Position numbers and translations under genes: made by a program | In this document: piece after piece, positions 1-12,297 of the stretch | Layout: every line of letters begins with the position of its first letter | Position numbering within the stretch: the stretch's first letter is position 1 | Origin: Hyaloraphidium curvatum | Lineage: Eukaryota; Monoblepharomycota; Hyaloraphidiomycetes; Hyaloraphidiales; Hyaloraphidiaceae | Assembly: GCA_025558095.1 (NCBI GenBank) | Contig: JAIVFI010000031.1 | Location: 248,001-312,000 of the forward strand | Direction of reading: 5' to 3' | Length of the DNA: 64,000 nucleotides | Notes under the pieces: model-generated | Seen by the model: only the letters and a program-made list of their open reading frames with translations | Database searches by the model: none | What the model was told of the DNA's origin: nothing

Positions 1-772
1 ATGTCTGTCCACACTGAAAAACCCCCATAGATGAAGCCGGGATTGCACCTGTCCGGGGTTTCCAGGAACGGCAGCGGGAACGCAGACATGTATCGCAGGG
101 TGAGCGACATTGTCAGGAAGAAGGGGAGCTGCACCCATGGCAGCAGAAAGGTCCGCCGGGGATGACAATCGTACGTCCGGTACAGTTCCTCGACCTTGTC
201 CCTCATCTGCGACATCCAATTAGGTGCCAGTAACTGTTGAGCCGTTCCCGCCTCACCAGCTGCCCAACGCGCTTCTCTGGTTGGGCCGATCCTCTAGCGC
301 CCGCTGCCATGGACTCCATGTCTACTTGCCGCCGGAAAGTCTGCTCCCAAGAGAGGATCACGGGTCGGAGGTTGCGGAGCCTTTGCTGACGGGTGCGCTG
401 CACCACCGCGATCGGAAGAGTAAGGAAAGTCCTCAAAGCCACTGTCACCACGACGATTGTGGCCCAGTACGGCAGTCCAGCGGCGTGAATAGTTTCCAGA
501 AGAGCCTGCGTGGCGATGAGGGGGTGAAAGGACGCCAGGGCCGGCGTGGTCGACATGTGGCGTCGTGTTGACGGCAGGATCGGTCGGCGACGAAACGGTC
601 CCGGTACTGAGCTCATGGAAGTCCCAAAGGTCCGCTCCGATAGCTTCCGAGGCCATGCAGGGGTTCCGGAGCTAGGAATCGGAGCAACTGTCCAGCTGCT
701 CATGGCGCTTCTCCGCATCAGTGCATGTCCTCGCAAAACGGAGCCCCTCCAAAGACGACAAGAAAGAAGCAT
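1..772 (-). CDS. COX18: COX18/OXA1-family mitochondrial insertase, C-terminus beyond window
   Basis: Partial gene running off the left edge. The first exon opens at ATG 772 with an Arg/Ser-rich, acid-poor leader typical of a mitochondrial presequence. It continues into the YidC/Oxa1 core: LPYWATIVVVTVALRT, then RTRQQRLRNLRP. An intron at 207-256 (50 nt, GTGAGG...CAG) joins VGQL to MRDKVEELYRTYDCHP. The next segment, LLPWVQLPFFLTMSLTLRYM, matches the second membrane segment of Cox18-type insertases, with the family W-x-Q-x-P motif. By homology it acts in the inner membrane, where Cox18 exports the C-terminal tail of Cox2. An in-frame TTG at 811 is not needed as a start. Oxa1 itself is possible, but the RTRQQRLRNLRP loop favours Cox18. 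Confidence 0.85.
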
Positions 773-936
773 TGTTGGCTGCGCAGAACGCGCGCTGTCC
801 GCAGAGGGCAAGCTCTATGCAGCTTCGCGTGGTCGGTCTTCGAACACGGTCTGGCGCGGCGACCAATCAACGCTTGCCACGCGCCCATCCCCAACCCACG
901 GTCTCCGCGCGGCAATCATCCGCGCTCAGAGTGGCA

Positions 937-1972
937 ATGGGTTCGGCGACGCGACGGACGCGTTTCGCGTCACGCTTCGCGTCCGCCCTGCTTCTGGTTG
1001 CGGTCCTTGCTCTTTCGCTAGGACCCGCCCGCGCGCTCCACTTCTACCTGGAGGGCTCGGAGGAGAAGTGCTTTATTGAGGAGCTTCCGAAGGACACGCA
1101 CGTCGTCGGTTCGTGGCGGCGGGTCTGGCCTGGTCGACGGGAACCTGAGCCTCGGTGTCTTGGATAGGAACGTACCGAACGGAGGAGTTCAATGAGAACA
1201 TCCAGAAGTACGGCGTGAATCCTTCAGTGGCCGTGCAGATCACCGTGGAGGTTGGTCCTCATGGCCGAACAGAGACTCGGCTCCCGCTCAAAGGGCCCGC
1301 AGGAACTGCCGGATCGCCATCGAGTGCTGAACCAGAAGGGTGCAGCGCAAGGCAAATTCACCTTCACTTCCGCAGACGCGGGGGACCATGCGATATGCCT
1401 CTCGACCAGTGCTTCCAGCGGCTGGTTCACACGCTCCAAAATCGTGGGTCGATAGCTGAATTGGCGCGTTCGGCTTCCTAACCACTGCGAATCGGCTAGA
1501 GATTCCACCTGGAGCTTTCGATTGGCGATTCCCCGGCAGAATCAAGCGGGAACCAGGCAAAGGAGCTGCTTGGAGGTTAGTTATCTTGAACCGAATGGGG
1601 GTCCCGTATCAACTTCTATTGCCTCCACCAGACCTGGCGATGAAAGTCAGGGAGCTGAACAGCAGGGTTCAAAACATCCGTCGCGAGCAGCAATACCAGC
1701 GCGAGCGGGAGGCGGAGTTCCGCGACACATCTGAGCTGACAAACTCTCGGGTCATCTACTGGACCATCGCTCAGCTTCTTGTGTTGGGCATCACGGCCTA
1801 CTGGCAGCTCTCGTGAGTCTCTGTGGGCATGTGTTTTGCGATCTGCCGCTCACGTGGACGGACCATCTCCCCAGGCACCTCCAAAAGTTCTTCATTTCGA
1901 AGAAGGTTCGTGGACTCGAGCGGAACGGAGCGTGGTCAACTAATGCAAAGTCCCCACGTTTAGATCGTTTGA
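937..1972 (+). CDS. p24/TMED-family ER-Golgi cargo receptor
   Basis: Seven exons: 937-1108, 1168-1250, 1303-1443, 1500-1575, 1632-1812, 1875-1905 and 1964-1972, giving 230 aa in one open frame. After an N-terminal signal peptide (about residues 1-33) the mature protein begins LHFYLEGSEEKCFIEELPKD, the classic start of the GOLD domain. The p24 hallmarks follow: FTFTSADAGDHAICL, a coiled coil (VRELNSRVQNIRREQQYQRE), RDTSELTNSRVIYW and one membrane helix. The last exon is only 9 nt. It turns the tail into FFISKKIV, which carries both the FF (COPII) and KKxx (COPI) sorting signals. Without that splice the frame would read on to 2025 with a tail that lacks the signal. It is closest to the TMED4/9 (Erp1/Erv25) type; the subgroup is not certain. 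Confidence 0.92.
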
Positions 1973-2102
1973 GGCATCCATGTAGTGCCCGTTCGCTGCA
2001 TCGAAGACAGGAGATTGCGCTCTAATCACTATCGACCATGTCAAGACAAAGAAGTTGAAATCGTCCTTCCCCCACTGTCCGCCAGCAACCATGGCTGAAG
2101 AT

Positions 2103-3783
<1,681 letters not shown>

Positions 3784-3937
3784 CGCGGTGGGAAAGCGAG
3801 GTCCCTAAAGCCTCGAGTGAAGCCGTGCCGCGGCCGCGAAGGGAACGGGAAACATTCAAACCACGCGGGAGAACTTTGGCGGATTTCCGCACTTCTTATC
3901 GGTGCCTGGCCGCGACGCGTCCCAGACGGCGGCACTG

Positions 3938-5532
3938 ATGCCGCTGCGGACCCGTGATGCGGCGGACTCCGAGCATGGCGACGGTGGCGGGCCTCCCGCG
4001 GCGCTGCCGTCGCCGTCACCACCTTCCGCGGCGCTCCCGCCACCGCCTCCCTCGAACCCTGCTTTAAACGCCCCGTTGCCATCTTCTGTGAATGCTGGGG
4101 ACGCCTCTGGTGGCAACTGGTCCGAACCTTCGGCGAGCACGCTCCCCCTGGCGGTCGTGACCCAGTCGCAGCAAACGTTGGAGGCCTCGGCGTCGGCACG
4201 GACCGTGAACGACAAGAGATCGTTCGACTACGTTTGGAGATCGCTGGTCGCAGGCGGGGTCGCAGGCTGCGTGGCCAAGACGGTCATTGCGCCGCTAGAC
4301 CGCGTGAAGATCCTCTTTCAGACCAACAGCCCGAAGTACCGGCATCATTCGGGTGGGCGGCTTCGTGGGAACGTCCGGTTCACGGAGCGCCTAACTCTGC
4401 GATTGCAGGGTCTTTCCGCGGCGTCTTCACCGCCGCGCGGGAGATTCACGGCGAGCATGGTGTGCGTGGGCTGTTCCAGGGGCATCTCGCGACACTTCTC
4501 CGCATCTTTCCCTATGCCGCCGTCAAGTTCATGGCATTTGAGCAGTACAAGCTCGTTGGTGTCCCCCGCGGTGTTCTTCGAGCTTCCGTCGCTAACATGG
4601 TGTCCCAGCTTCTCATGCCCACTCCAGAGCAGGAAACGAGCTTTCGGCACTTGATGGCTGGCTCCATGGCCGGTTGGTGCCCATTCCGGAGATGACTAGA
4701 TCTCTGTCTGACGCCCAGCTCTTTGGCAGGGGTGACGTCGGTGTTTTGCACGTATCCTTTGGAGCTGATCCGCGTCCGGATGGCGGTGACAACCACCAGC
4801 ACGGGAGGGTTGCTGGGCACCGTGAACCGGATCTTCCACGAACCGAATCCTCTCTTTGACCGGATTAGCTCTGCTCTGCACGTCGGAGGCTCGGGAATCG
4901 GAAATCAGCCTCTGAACCCAGGAACGGCGCCCGGCTCATCGGTCGCCGCCACATCCTACCCTCGCGCTCTACTGCAGTCTTTTTTCAACGACGCGAGAGG
5001 CGTGGCGAACTTTTACCGCGGGTTCTTGCCGACAATCTACGGCATGATTCCCTACGCGGGCGTTTCTTTCTGGACCTATGACGTGGTGACGCAACTGCTG
5101 AAGACGTCGTTTGGAAAATGGACGATCATGCCTGCGGGCTCGGGCCCACCTCGCGCCGTGGGGAAGAAGGGACGGTCCTCCAAGGAGCACCTGAAGGTGT
5201 GGGCCCAGCTCTTTGCGGGAGCCGTGGCGGGCGCCGTGTCGCAGACGTGTTCCTACCCGCTCGAGGTGATCCGGCGACACATGCAGATTGCCGGCTCGCC
5301 CGAGTTGTCGGCAGCGAACCCAAACACGCCTGCCGGCAGGGTTCACGGCCAGCACCGCCATGCGGTTCCGCATTACCGGAACACGTGGCAAACGGCGCGG
5401 CACATCTACGAAGTGCGCGGATGGAGGGGATTCTTTGTCGGCCTCAGTATTGGCTACCTCAAGGTCACGCCGATGGTCGCGGTCTCTTTCGCCGTCTACG
5501 AGCAGATGAAGCGGCTACTAGCCATCGACTGA
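3938..5532 (+). CDS. LEU5: Mitochondrial carrier, Leu5/SLC25A16-42 type (CoA transport)
   Basis: Three exons (3938-4352, 4409-4672, 4730-5532) encode 493 aa. All three mitochondrial-carrier repeats are present, with signatures APLDRVKILFQ, YPLELIRVRMA and YPLEVIRRHMQ. Each is followed by its second helix (for example FPYAAVKFMAFEQYK and IPYAGVSFWTYD). The first 85-95 residues are a Pro/Ala/Ser-rich extension absent from the carrier core. Repeat organisation and sequence resemble yeast Leu5 and human SLC25A16/A42, which move coenzyme A (or adenosine 3',5'-diphosphate) across the inner membrane. The substrate assignment is by family only. The stop lies 17 bp from the stop of the convergent TUG gene. 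Confidence 0.85.
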
Positions 5533-5549
5533 TCCGCGCTGTTCGCTCG

Positions 5550-7507
5550 TCACTTTTTGAGGCCGCGCATCAGCCACGCGGGCATCTTGGCCCCCTTCTC
5601 CTTCCCACTACCGTCTTCCGTCTTCTTCTCCGCGGCGGCGACAGCGGGCGTCGGTCGCGCCGCGGGTGCCTTCTCGTCAACGCTCATGTCCTCGGCACCC
5701 ACGACTGGCGCGCTGGCGGTTCTCGGGTGCGGTTTGAGCTGCTTCGCAGCCTCGCTCGAGAGATAGACTACCGTCCCGCCCGGGATCTTCCAGGAGAGGT
5801 GCACATTGCACGCGGGGGCCATGCCGGATGCGACAAAGGACGCTGCTGGGTCAAGTTCTTTCTTCGACAATCCGGGTGTTGCTGGAAAGGGAACAGGTTG
5901 AAGTCCTCTGAGGCGAGACGGGCGAGGGGGATGAGTGACTTACTGAGGTGGAACTCTCTCTTGGCGTCCTGTAGGACGGACGAGATCACGGAATACAGCT
6001 CCGATACTGGCGAATGCAATCAGAGCTTGTGAGACGGTCCTTCGATGTGCACGCACCCGGCTCTTCGCTCCAAAACGTGGCCTCGAGCGAGACCATGTCG
6101 GGGAAGCGTACTCGGATCCGTGTTTTTGGGTATTTGGTCTTCCGGAGCTGCAGCTCCTTTGCCTTCTCCTGGTCCCGCAGTTCCTTCGTCATCAGGGGTC
6201 GGTTCAAAAGCTTCTCGGTCTGCCTCCGGCTCTGAGCGAGCAGTAGCTTGAGCTCCGCTTGGGAAAGTTCGAAGAACGAATCAGGCAGTTCGACTGAACG
6301 CGGGAGATTAGGTGAGAGCCAAGCCCATTCGCACCGAGGGCTTCACGTACTCGACGCCGCTCCCTCTCCGGCAGGCGGAGGCTGGAAAAGCGACACATTC
6401 CTGTCCAGCGGTCCACCGTCGTCCGCCTCCGCGGCAGCGGGTTCCGAGTCGGGCGGAAGTTGCCCTCCGGATCCAGGTCCTTCAACGGATTGCAATGGTT
6501 CACGTGGCAGATCGTCCGGCTTCCGCATCTCGGTAGCGGACGGAGCCGGCGCAGCACTGGCAGAAATGTCCGATGGTCCGCCAACCGGTGACGCTTGCCC
6601 TGCGCTACCAGCGTCCACCAACGGCGTCGCAGCAGTATGCGCCGTGGCCGGAGAGGACCCGGGTGCTCGAGCGGGTTCGGGGCCGGCTTGGGGTGCTTTT
6701 CGTGCACACTCAATGGCCTGCATCAGCGCCTCGTTCAAGGTGATATCGGAATGCCGAAACAGCACGCGGATGAGACCGCTGCCCGAAGACAGGCCCGCGG
6801 CGGCGAGGGTCGTGTCGTGCAGCGTGGGGATCGAGGAAAACTCGTTGTTCATGACGATAAGCACTGGCATCATGTAAACCGGCGTCCGTTTGTCCGCAAA
6901 GCTCTTCAGCGCCTTCAGAAGCGGGTTGCTCGAATCCGCCGGAGGTACCGCCTCCCGGCGGGTGAGGTTTATGGGACTTGACGGACAGCAGTCAGCAGTT
7001 TCCAATACTCTGCAATCGATGAAGAGCCCACTTGGTCTCCTGAGTCTCAAAGTGACGAAGGACATTCCACAGCGTGGTGGACGACTTGAACTTGCCAACG
7101 AACCTGCCTTCCTCCAGCTGAAGCGCAACAGCCACCTCTGCGGACGCAGACGCTAGAGCAACAGTGCTGTATGAGACCCGGTGTTTGCGCCGCGCGCCCG
7201 GCAGCAACGTGCCTTGGGACGTCGAGACCCGGACCAGTTCGAGCTTGGCTCCCGGCGCCAGATTCGCGAACCGCATGGAAAGCGACAGATCCAGCACCGT
7301 CTTATTGTGCCTTTGCGATCCGGCAGAGTCATTAGCCTCCCGCACCGCGATGAAGCGCCGCCAGAGGACCCACTTGAGGCCGTATCCCGCGGGCTCCACC
7401 TTGCCCTTCTCGCACGCCTGCGCGAGGACTTGGGCCAGAGACATCGTGGGCGTCGTCTTAATCATCAGCTTCCGGTTATCCGGAAGCACAATGTTCACCG
7501 CGCTCAT
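5550..7507 (-). CDS. TUG/ASPSCR1/Ubx4-like UBX protein
   Basis: Multi-exon gene. The start at 7507 gives MSAVNIVLPDNRKLMIKTTP, a ubiquitin-like TUG-UBL1 domain. The first intron uses CTCAA|GTGGGT and rejoins as YGLKHNKTVLDLSLSMRFANL. A second ubiquitin-like segment contains PVLIVMNNEFSSI and IRVLFRHSDITLNEA. After a low-complexity Pro/Ala/Glu linker comes MTKELRDQEKAKELQLRKTKYPKT, typical of TUG proteins, then a UBX domain (RIRVRFPDMVSLEATF ... VHLSWKIPGG). The tail is Lys/Ala-rich. The family binds the p97/Cdc48 ATPase and disassembles its hexamers. Not every exon was mapped base by base, so internal boundaries around 5870-6060 and 6900-7000 are approximate. Confidence 0.85.
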
Positions 7508-7689
7508 CGTGAATGAGCGCAGTGGCAACGGGGCAGATAGTGGTGTTTTCAAAACAACCGGGACTCTGTGCCAAAAGAAGTTCTATATCACTACCTAAAG
7601 CGAATATAGGCCCTTGAATTCCTAATCACCGCATATCATTCTGACGCTCTGACGCTTTGATCGCTTCACGTCTCTATCTGCACTATAAG

Positions 7690-8494
7690 CTAAACAACAA
7701 CTACCAAATTGCCGAGCTGGAAGCGCACGTCAATCGTCAGCGTCGTCAGCCCGGTGGTCATGGGGAAGGCGGTTCCGGAATTCTGGCCGATGAAGTCGAT
7801 GATCAGAGGCTTGATCCTCAGGTACCGAAAGTGCATCAGAATGGGTATTGCGTCGATGTTTTGAACCGTCCTGGTCGAGCTATGAAGTCAGTAGTAGAGG
7901 TCTCGATCGATGATTGCTTACGCACTGCCAGAGGGCGGGTCCGTTGAAGACGTTCTGGCAGAAGACCTTGATGACCGCCTGTGCAGGCGGAAACCCGGGC
8001 GTGCCTTGATGTCCAGGTATGAGCAATATGGCAAGGATGTGGGGCGCCAGTCCGTTCATGATGGCATTGCCAAGCGCCCGGAACTCCCTGTTGACCATGT
8101 TGGTTGTATCACCGTTGGCGATCTGGAAGTAGCGTCCGATGGATCCCGATTGCATTCCGTGGTTCATCCCCATATTGATCACATTCATTTTCTTAACTGC
8201 CGGACCGACGGGCTGCGCCATCAGGATGTTTCCATGGAGCACCCTATTCATTGCGTGCAACGGGAACCAGGGAGGCATTGGCAGCCACCAAAAAGGGTTG
8301 TATGCTGGATTGAAGACCGCCAGAGAAGGTATGAGGGCCCACTGCAAGGGGCCGAAGACGCCAAAGTTTTGAAGAAAGTTGTGCACAGTCCCGTGCACGG
8401 TGGGATCGTAGACCAGGGCGCCCCAACGCACCCGAATGAAGTGGTCTATGGAAAGAAAATCCCGAGGACCGGCCAATGCCAGGGGAAAAGCCAT
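7690..8494 (-). CDS. Unknown 252-aa hydrophobic protein
   Basis: Two exons: 7926-8494, then 7690-7879 after a 46-nt intron at 7880-7925 (CA|GTGCGT...CATAG|C). The frame stays open to TAG at 7690. The protein is rich in Phe, Met, Asn, His and Pro, with aromatic stretches such as NPFWWLPMPPWFPLHAM and GMNHGMQSGSIGRYF. The C-terminus is smooth (IPILMHFRYLRIKPLIIDF), followed by a beta-like tail. I recognise no family, signal peptide or catalytic motif. It lies head-to-head with the Fanzor gene across 486 bp, so it could be a passenger of a Fanzor-carrying element or an ordinary host gene. The start is the only ATG that keeps the whole frame, but an upstream exon cannot be excluded. Confidence 0.6.
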
Positions 8495-8980
8495 GTGCCG
8501 GCCTCAAGAAACCGGGGGTGCAGAGGATTGACGGGATTCGCGCGGGGATCCGTGCTCGAGCCGGGTGAGCCGAACCCCAGTCAACCTCATTCACACAATT
8601 CCTGCAGTTCGTTGGTGAGCTCGACTCGGGATTGCCTCCGACGTAGTCGCTGACCTTCTTTCTTTCAGACGTCGGTAGTTTTGCGCCCCGCTTCGCTCTC
8701 CGCCGGCATGGCATTCGGGTGCCGAGTCCGAGTCCGCCTCGCCGGCCGCATGGCCATCCACTGCACCAGCCGGGTCTAGGTGGGCCGCAAGTACACGGTT
8801 CGCTAAGTGCGCGATTCTGACCTCGCACTCGTTCCTTCTACACCTCCTCCAGGGCGCTGGTGACCAGAGCCGCCATTGCCTCCGACCTCGACCCCTGCCC
8901 AAGTCACCGAATCGAGGTCCGTTCCCTCGACCGTCGACGTGTATCAATCGAGCTCTAACATTGTTTGCAACAGCAGTGAC
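8495..8980. other. 486-bp intergenic region upstream of the Fanzor gene
   Basis: No coding region is supported here. It is more than twice as long as nearly all other divergent gaps in this window. A likely 5'-UTR intron lies at 8917-8973 (57 nt): GAATCGAG|GTCCGT, with CTCTAAC and an AACAG acceptor just before the Fanzor ATG at 8981. The in-frame codons upstream of 8981 contain no ATG back to a TGA at 8861, which supports 8981 as the start. I could not find terminal inverted repeats or a target-site duplication by eye. Confidence 0.5.
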
Positions 8981-11900
8981 ATGGGGTCGAAACGAGGTCG
9001 AACATCGGACAAGGGGTCGGACAGCGACGATCCCGGCGAAGGGTCTTCGGCACTCCCACCTGCTCCCCGGAAGCGCGCCAACCAAACCAGCGAGTCCGAG
9101 GTCGTCGATGCTGCAGCTCAGCTTCCCGTGGCCGTGGCGGTGCCGCCCAACTCCGAGTCCGACGACACGGAGCTCGCATCGTCGCTGGTGGCCGCCGTGT
9201 CGCAGAATGACACCGAGTCGGATGACTCCCGGCCCAAGGAGGCGATTCCCCAGAAGCGGCCCCGCAAGGACGGCGACAAGGGCAAGGAGCAGGCCGAACC
9301 CGTCCCCTCGTCTCCGAAAGGCCCCGAGCCCAAGAAGGCGAAGAAGAAGGGCTACGATGCCGCCGCCGCCGCTGCCCAGGCTGCCCTGGCGCCCGAACAT
9401 TCTGCCCACCTCGAGCAGGCCAACGTGCCCACCGGTTGCCCCGCCCTGCTTTGCGGAAACACTGATCATTGGGATACCGGTCACGGCGACGGGAGCGGCT
9501 GCCAGTTATTTCCCTGCGGGAGCGTCTACCACAACACCAAGGAACATCTGAAGCGGCCCGATCCCCGCATGCCTTTCATGTGCCCGCACTGCGACCCGCT
9601 CAACACACTCGACCACGACGAAGATTTCCACTCGGTCTGCGGCACGTGTGGCGAGCTTGACCATGGCGACATCGCCCACGCGCATCCTTGCGACGCCCTC
9701 GTGTGCACCGGGAGGATCTGGGCGTCGCGTTCAAAGGAGGAACTGTGGGAGATGGTCGCAAATGGCTTCCTGTCCGAGAACGTGCTGTACTCGTGGTTCC
9801 CTCTGATCTCGTACGAGGACCACGTGCTCGAGCACAAGCATAGCTTCGTTTCCGCAGAGGAGCCCAACGGTTGCCGGCCTTTCCTCGTTCACTGCGGCTC
9901 GCTGGGCCACACGCGCGCGGCGCACGGCGGGGTAGAGCCTCTGTACTGTTCGCAGTGCGGATCGTTTGAGCACCGGGCCAAGGAGCACGTGCACTACATG
10001 TCTGCGTGCCACACGAGCGCCAACGGCTGCGGACAAAGGGGTCACTCGAAGGTTACCGCCGGGGCCTGCGTGTTCAACATCAACGATCTGAAGAAGCTCA
10101 CGCCCAAGGAGGCGCTGGACGAGCTCATGGGCCCGCAGTCTGCCCAGAGGACCGTTGTTATGGCGTTCCAAAAGTTCTTCAGGTATGGGGACCGGACGGC
10201 GCGGGAACCCGCGAGCCCAGAGGAGGAACTAGCTGCCACGCTCTACGAGGTCATCGAGGATGCCATCGGGCGGTTCACGAAGATTTCGTTCGAGATGTCT
10301 CTGTTCATGGACCTCTTCTTCAAGTACGTGCGCGACTTGCGGCTACTGGGAGGGGACCTTCGGTACCCTCACCTGGACATGAGCCTCGGCCTGAACGCCT
10401 TCTTCGCCGTGGCGGCGCCACTCGACGGCGACGAAGACCACGCCGATACTCTGGTGCCGCTTCTGAACACGTTCCGCGACACGGAATGGCTGGGCTGCGT
10501 CAAACGAGCTGCTCGTCATGGTTACAAGCGGACCTCACGGATTGGCCTCGGCCAGATCATGCGGACCGCTTCGCAAGGCTACGTGACGGCTGCCATGAAC
10601 TCGGTGAAGGGAAACCTGCACGATCGGGTGCGCGCGTGGACGATCTGCAGGATTCGCATCCGGCTGCACAAGCACGGTCGTTTTGGCCCCCAGCAACCAA
10701 ACCAGGGCCGTACGCTCACCAAGGGTGAAACCACGGCCATCGCGACCCACTTTGTCAACAGCCTGAAGTTCTGGGATCCGAGGGAGCACCCCGCCAACAC
10801 GAACCGGCCCTTCACGCTGCCAAACAACGAGCTCTACGACAAGGTCACGACCGACCCGCTGCTCCTGGAGATCTGCCGCGACGTCTACACCGAACTGCGC
10901 GACGACCTGCTCAAGGGTCTCTACCTCAACCCGTACTGGGTCGCGTACCACTGGCAGAGGTTCTTCGACGTCCTGTTCCGCATCCAGCGGGAGCACGAGG
11001 AGCTGCGCAAGAAGCTGGTGCAGTGGACGGAGAACTTGAGCAAGAGCGAGAGGAAGTTCGCTCTCCGCAACTTTCCCTACAACCACAAGCTCGTGAAGCC
11101 CTTCAACGTCCTCCCGCGCTTCTCGATCGAAGCCAAGCACATCCTCATCGACCGCATCGCTCTTCACCAGCTCCTCCAGGTGGCGCAGCGGCGGCTCGGC
11201 CAGGAGCCCACCTCGCTGGCCGACTACCTCGCCGCGGAAGCCGAGGATCCGGAGCACTGGTGGCGCATGTTCTTCCGGCCGGAGAAGGTCAACACCGGCG
11301 GCGCCAAGAACCCGTCGAGGCACTTCGACTACTCCTTCTCCACCAACGCCGTGCAGGCCTCGATCACGGTTCGCGTGCGGAAGCCGTCGGAGGAGCAGCC
11401 CGGCACGTCGTTCTCCGACATCAAGATCCCCGGCATGTCCGTTGCCGGGCTCGACCCCGGCAGCACAGCCATCCTCACGGTTTCGACGGGCCTCTCAACG
11501 CCGGGGGACGACAAGCACCACGGCCACAGCAAGGCCGTCAGCGTCTCCGCGGGCGAGTACTACCACCTCGCCCGGTACAAGAACAACACGTGGAAAGCAA
11601 ACCAGCGCAAGAAGCGGCACCCGTCCATCCTCGAGATCGAGCGCGACACGCCCGTGGCCAAGGCCTCCACGGTCGCGGACACCAAGCTGTACATCCACCA
11701 CTGTCTCAAGCACCTCTCCACGATCGTCGGCTTCTACGGGACAAAGGTCCACCGGCGGTCTCGGTTCGACCGGTACATCGGCAAGCACACCGCGCAGGAA
11801 GCAGTTGCCGAGAAGGTCATTGAGGGCTGCGGCGTCGAAGCGGAGCGCCTTATACTTGCGTTCGGCAAGGCCAGGTTCCGTCACAACATGCGCGGCGGCG

Positions 11901-12297
11901 TAACGACTCCAGGGTCGGCACTGGCGTGGCTGAAGCGCATCCTGCGCCGGCGCGGCGTCACGGTCACCGAGGACGTGGACGAAGACATGACGTCGCAGAT
12001 CTGCGCGGCGTGCTGGGAAAAGGTCGGCAAACAACACCCGAAGAACGGGCACTACCAGATCAAGGATTGCAGAAATCCGGAGTGTTTGATCAAGTGCTGG
12101 AATCGGTTCGTTGTGTTGGGTTCTCTGCACGCCGTTCCTGACTCTTCGATCGCAGGGACGTCATGGCTGCCACCAACATCCGCACCATTGCCTTGTCGGA
12201 GATCCTCCACGGAGGCAGGCCTCCCGTGTTCTACTCGACGCGGAGGGCCAACTTCGAGGGACGCGATCCGGCGAGCGCGAGTGTCATCGTCAACTAG
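8981..12297 (+). CDS. Fanzor (eukaryotic TnpB-like RNA-guided nuclease) with N-terminal zinc-module array
   Basis: Two exons (8981-12105, 12156-12297) encode 1,088 aa. Residues 1-130 are charged and disordered, with basic NLS-like clusters (KKAKKK). Residues 153-363 carry repeated CGxxxHxxxxH zinc modules. A long helical region follows (about 370-800). The RuvC fold begins at GLDPGSTAIL (D825). The canonical RuvC-II glutamate site is replaced by LILAFGKARF, and a glutamate sits at E1001 in VDEDMTSQIC, the relocated position described for Fanzors. A zinc ribbon has C1008/C1011 and C1030/C1035. RuvC-III is NRDVMAATNI, with D1043 the first full codon after the intron. All expected catalytic residues are intact. 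Size, intron and zinc modules suggest a Fanzor1-type protein. The only neighbouring candidate element gene is the unknown one at 7690-8494; no transposase is seen. Confidence 0.88.
12106..12155 (+). other. Intron splitting Fanzor RuvC-III
   Basis: A 50-nt GT-AG intron with GTTCGT donor, a CTGAC branch-like site and CGCAG acceptor. It interrupts the Arg codon 1042 just before catalytic Asp 1043. Without splicing the frame shifts but stays open to 12556, giving a longer protein that lacks RuvC-III. Confidence 0.85.

Noticed and set aside
8876-8980. Fanzor start at 8876
   Set aside because: The codon there is TTG and a likely intron (8917-8973) covers most of the stretch. The first in-frame ATG is 8981.
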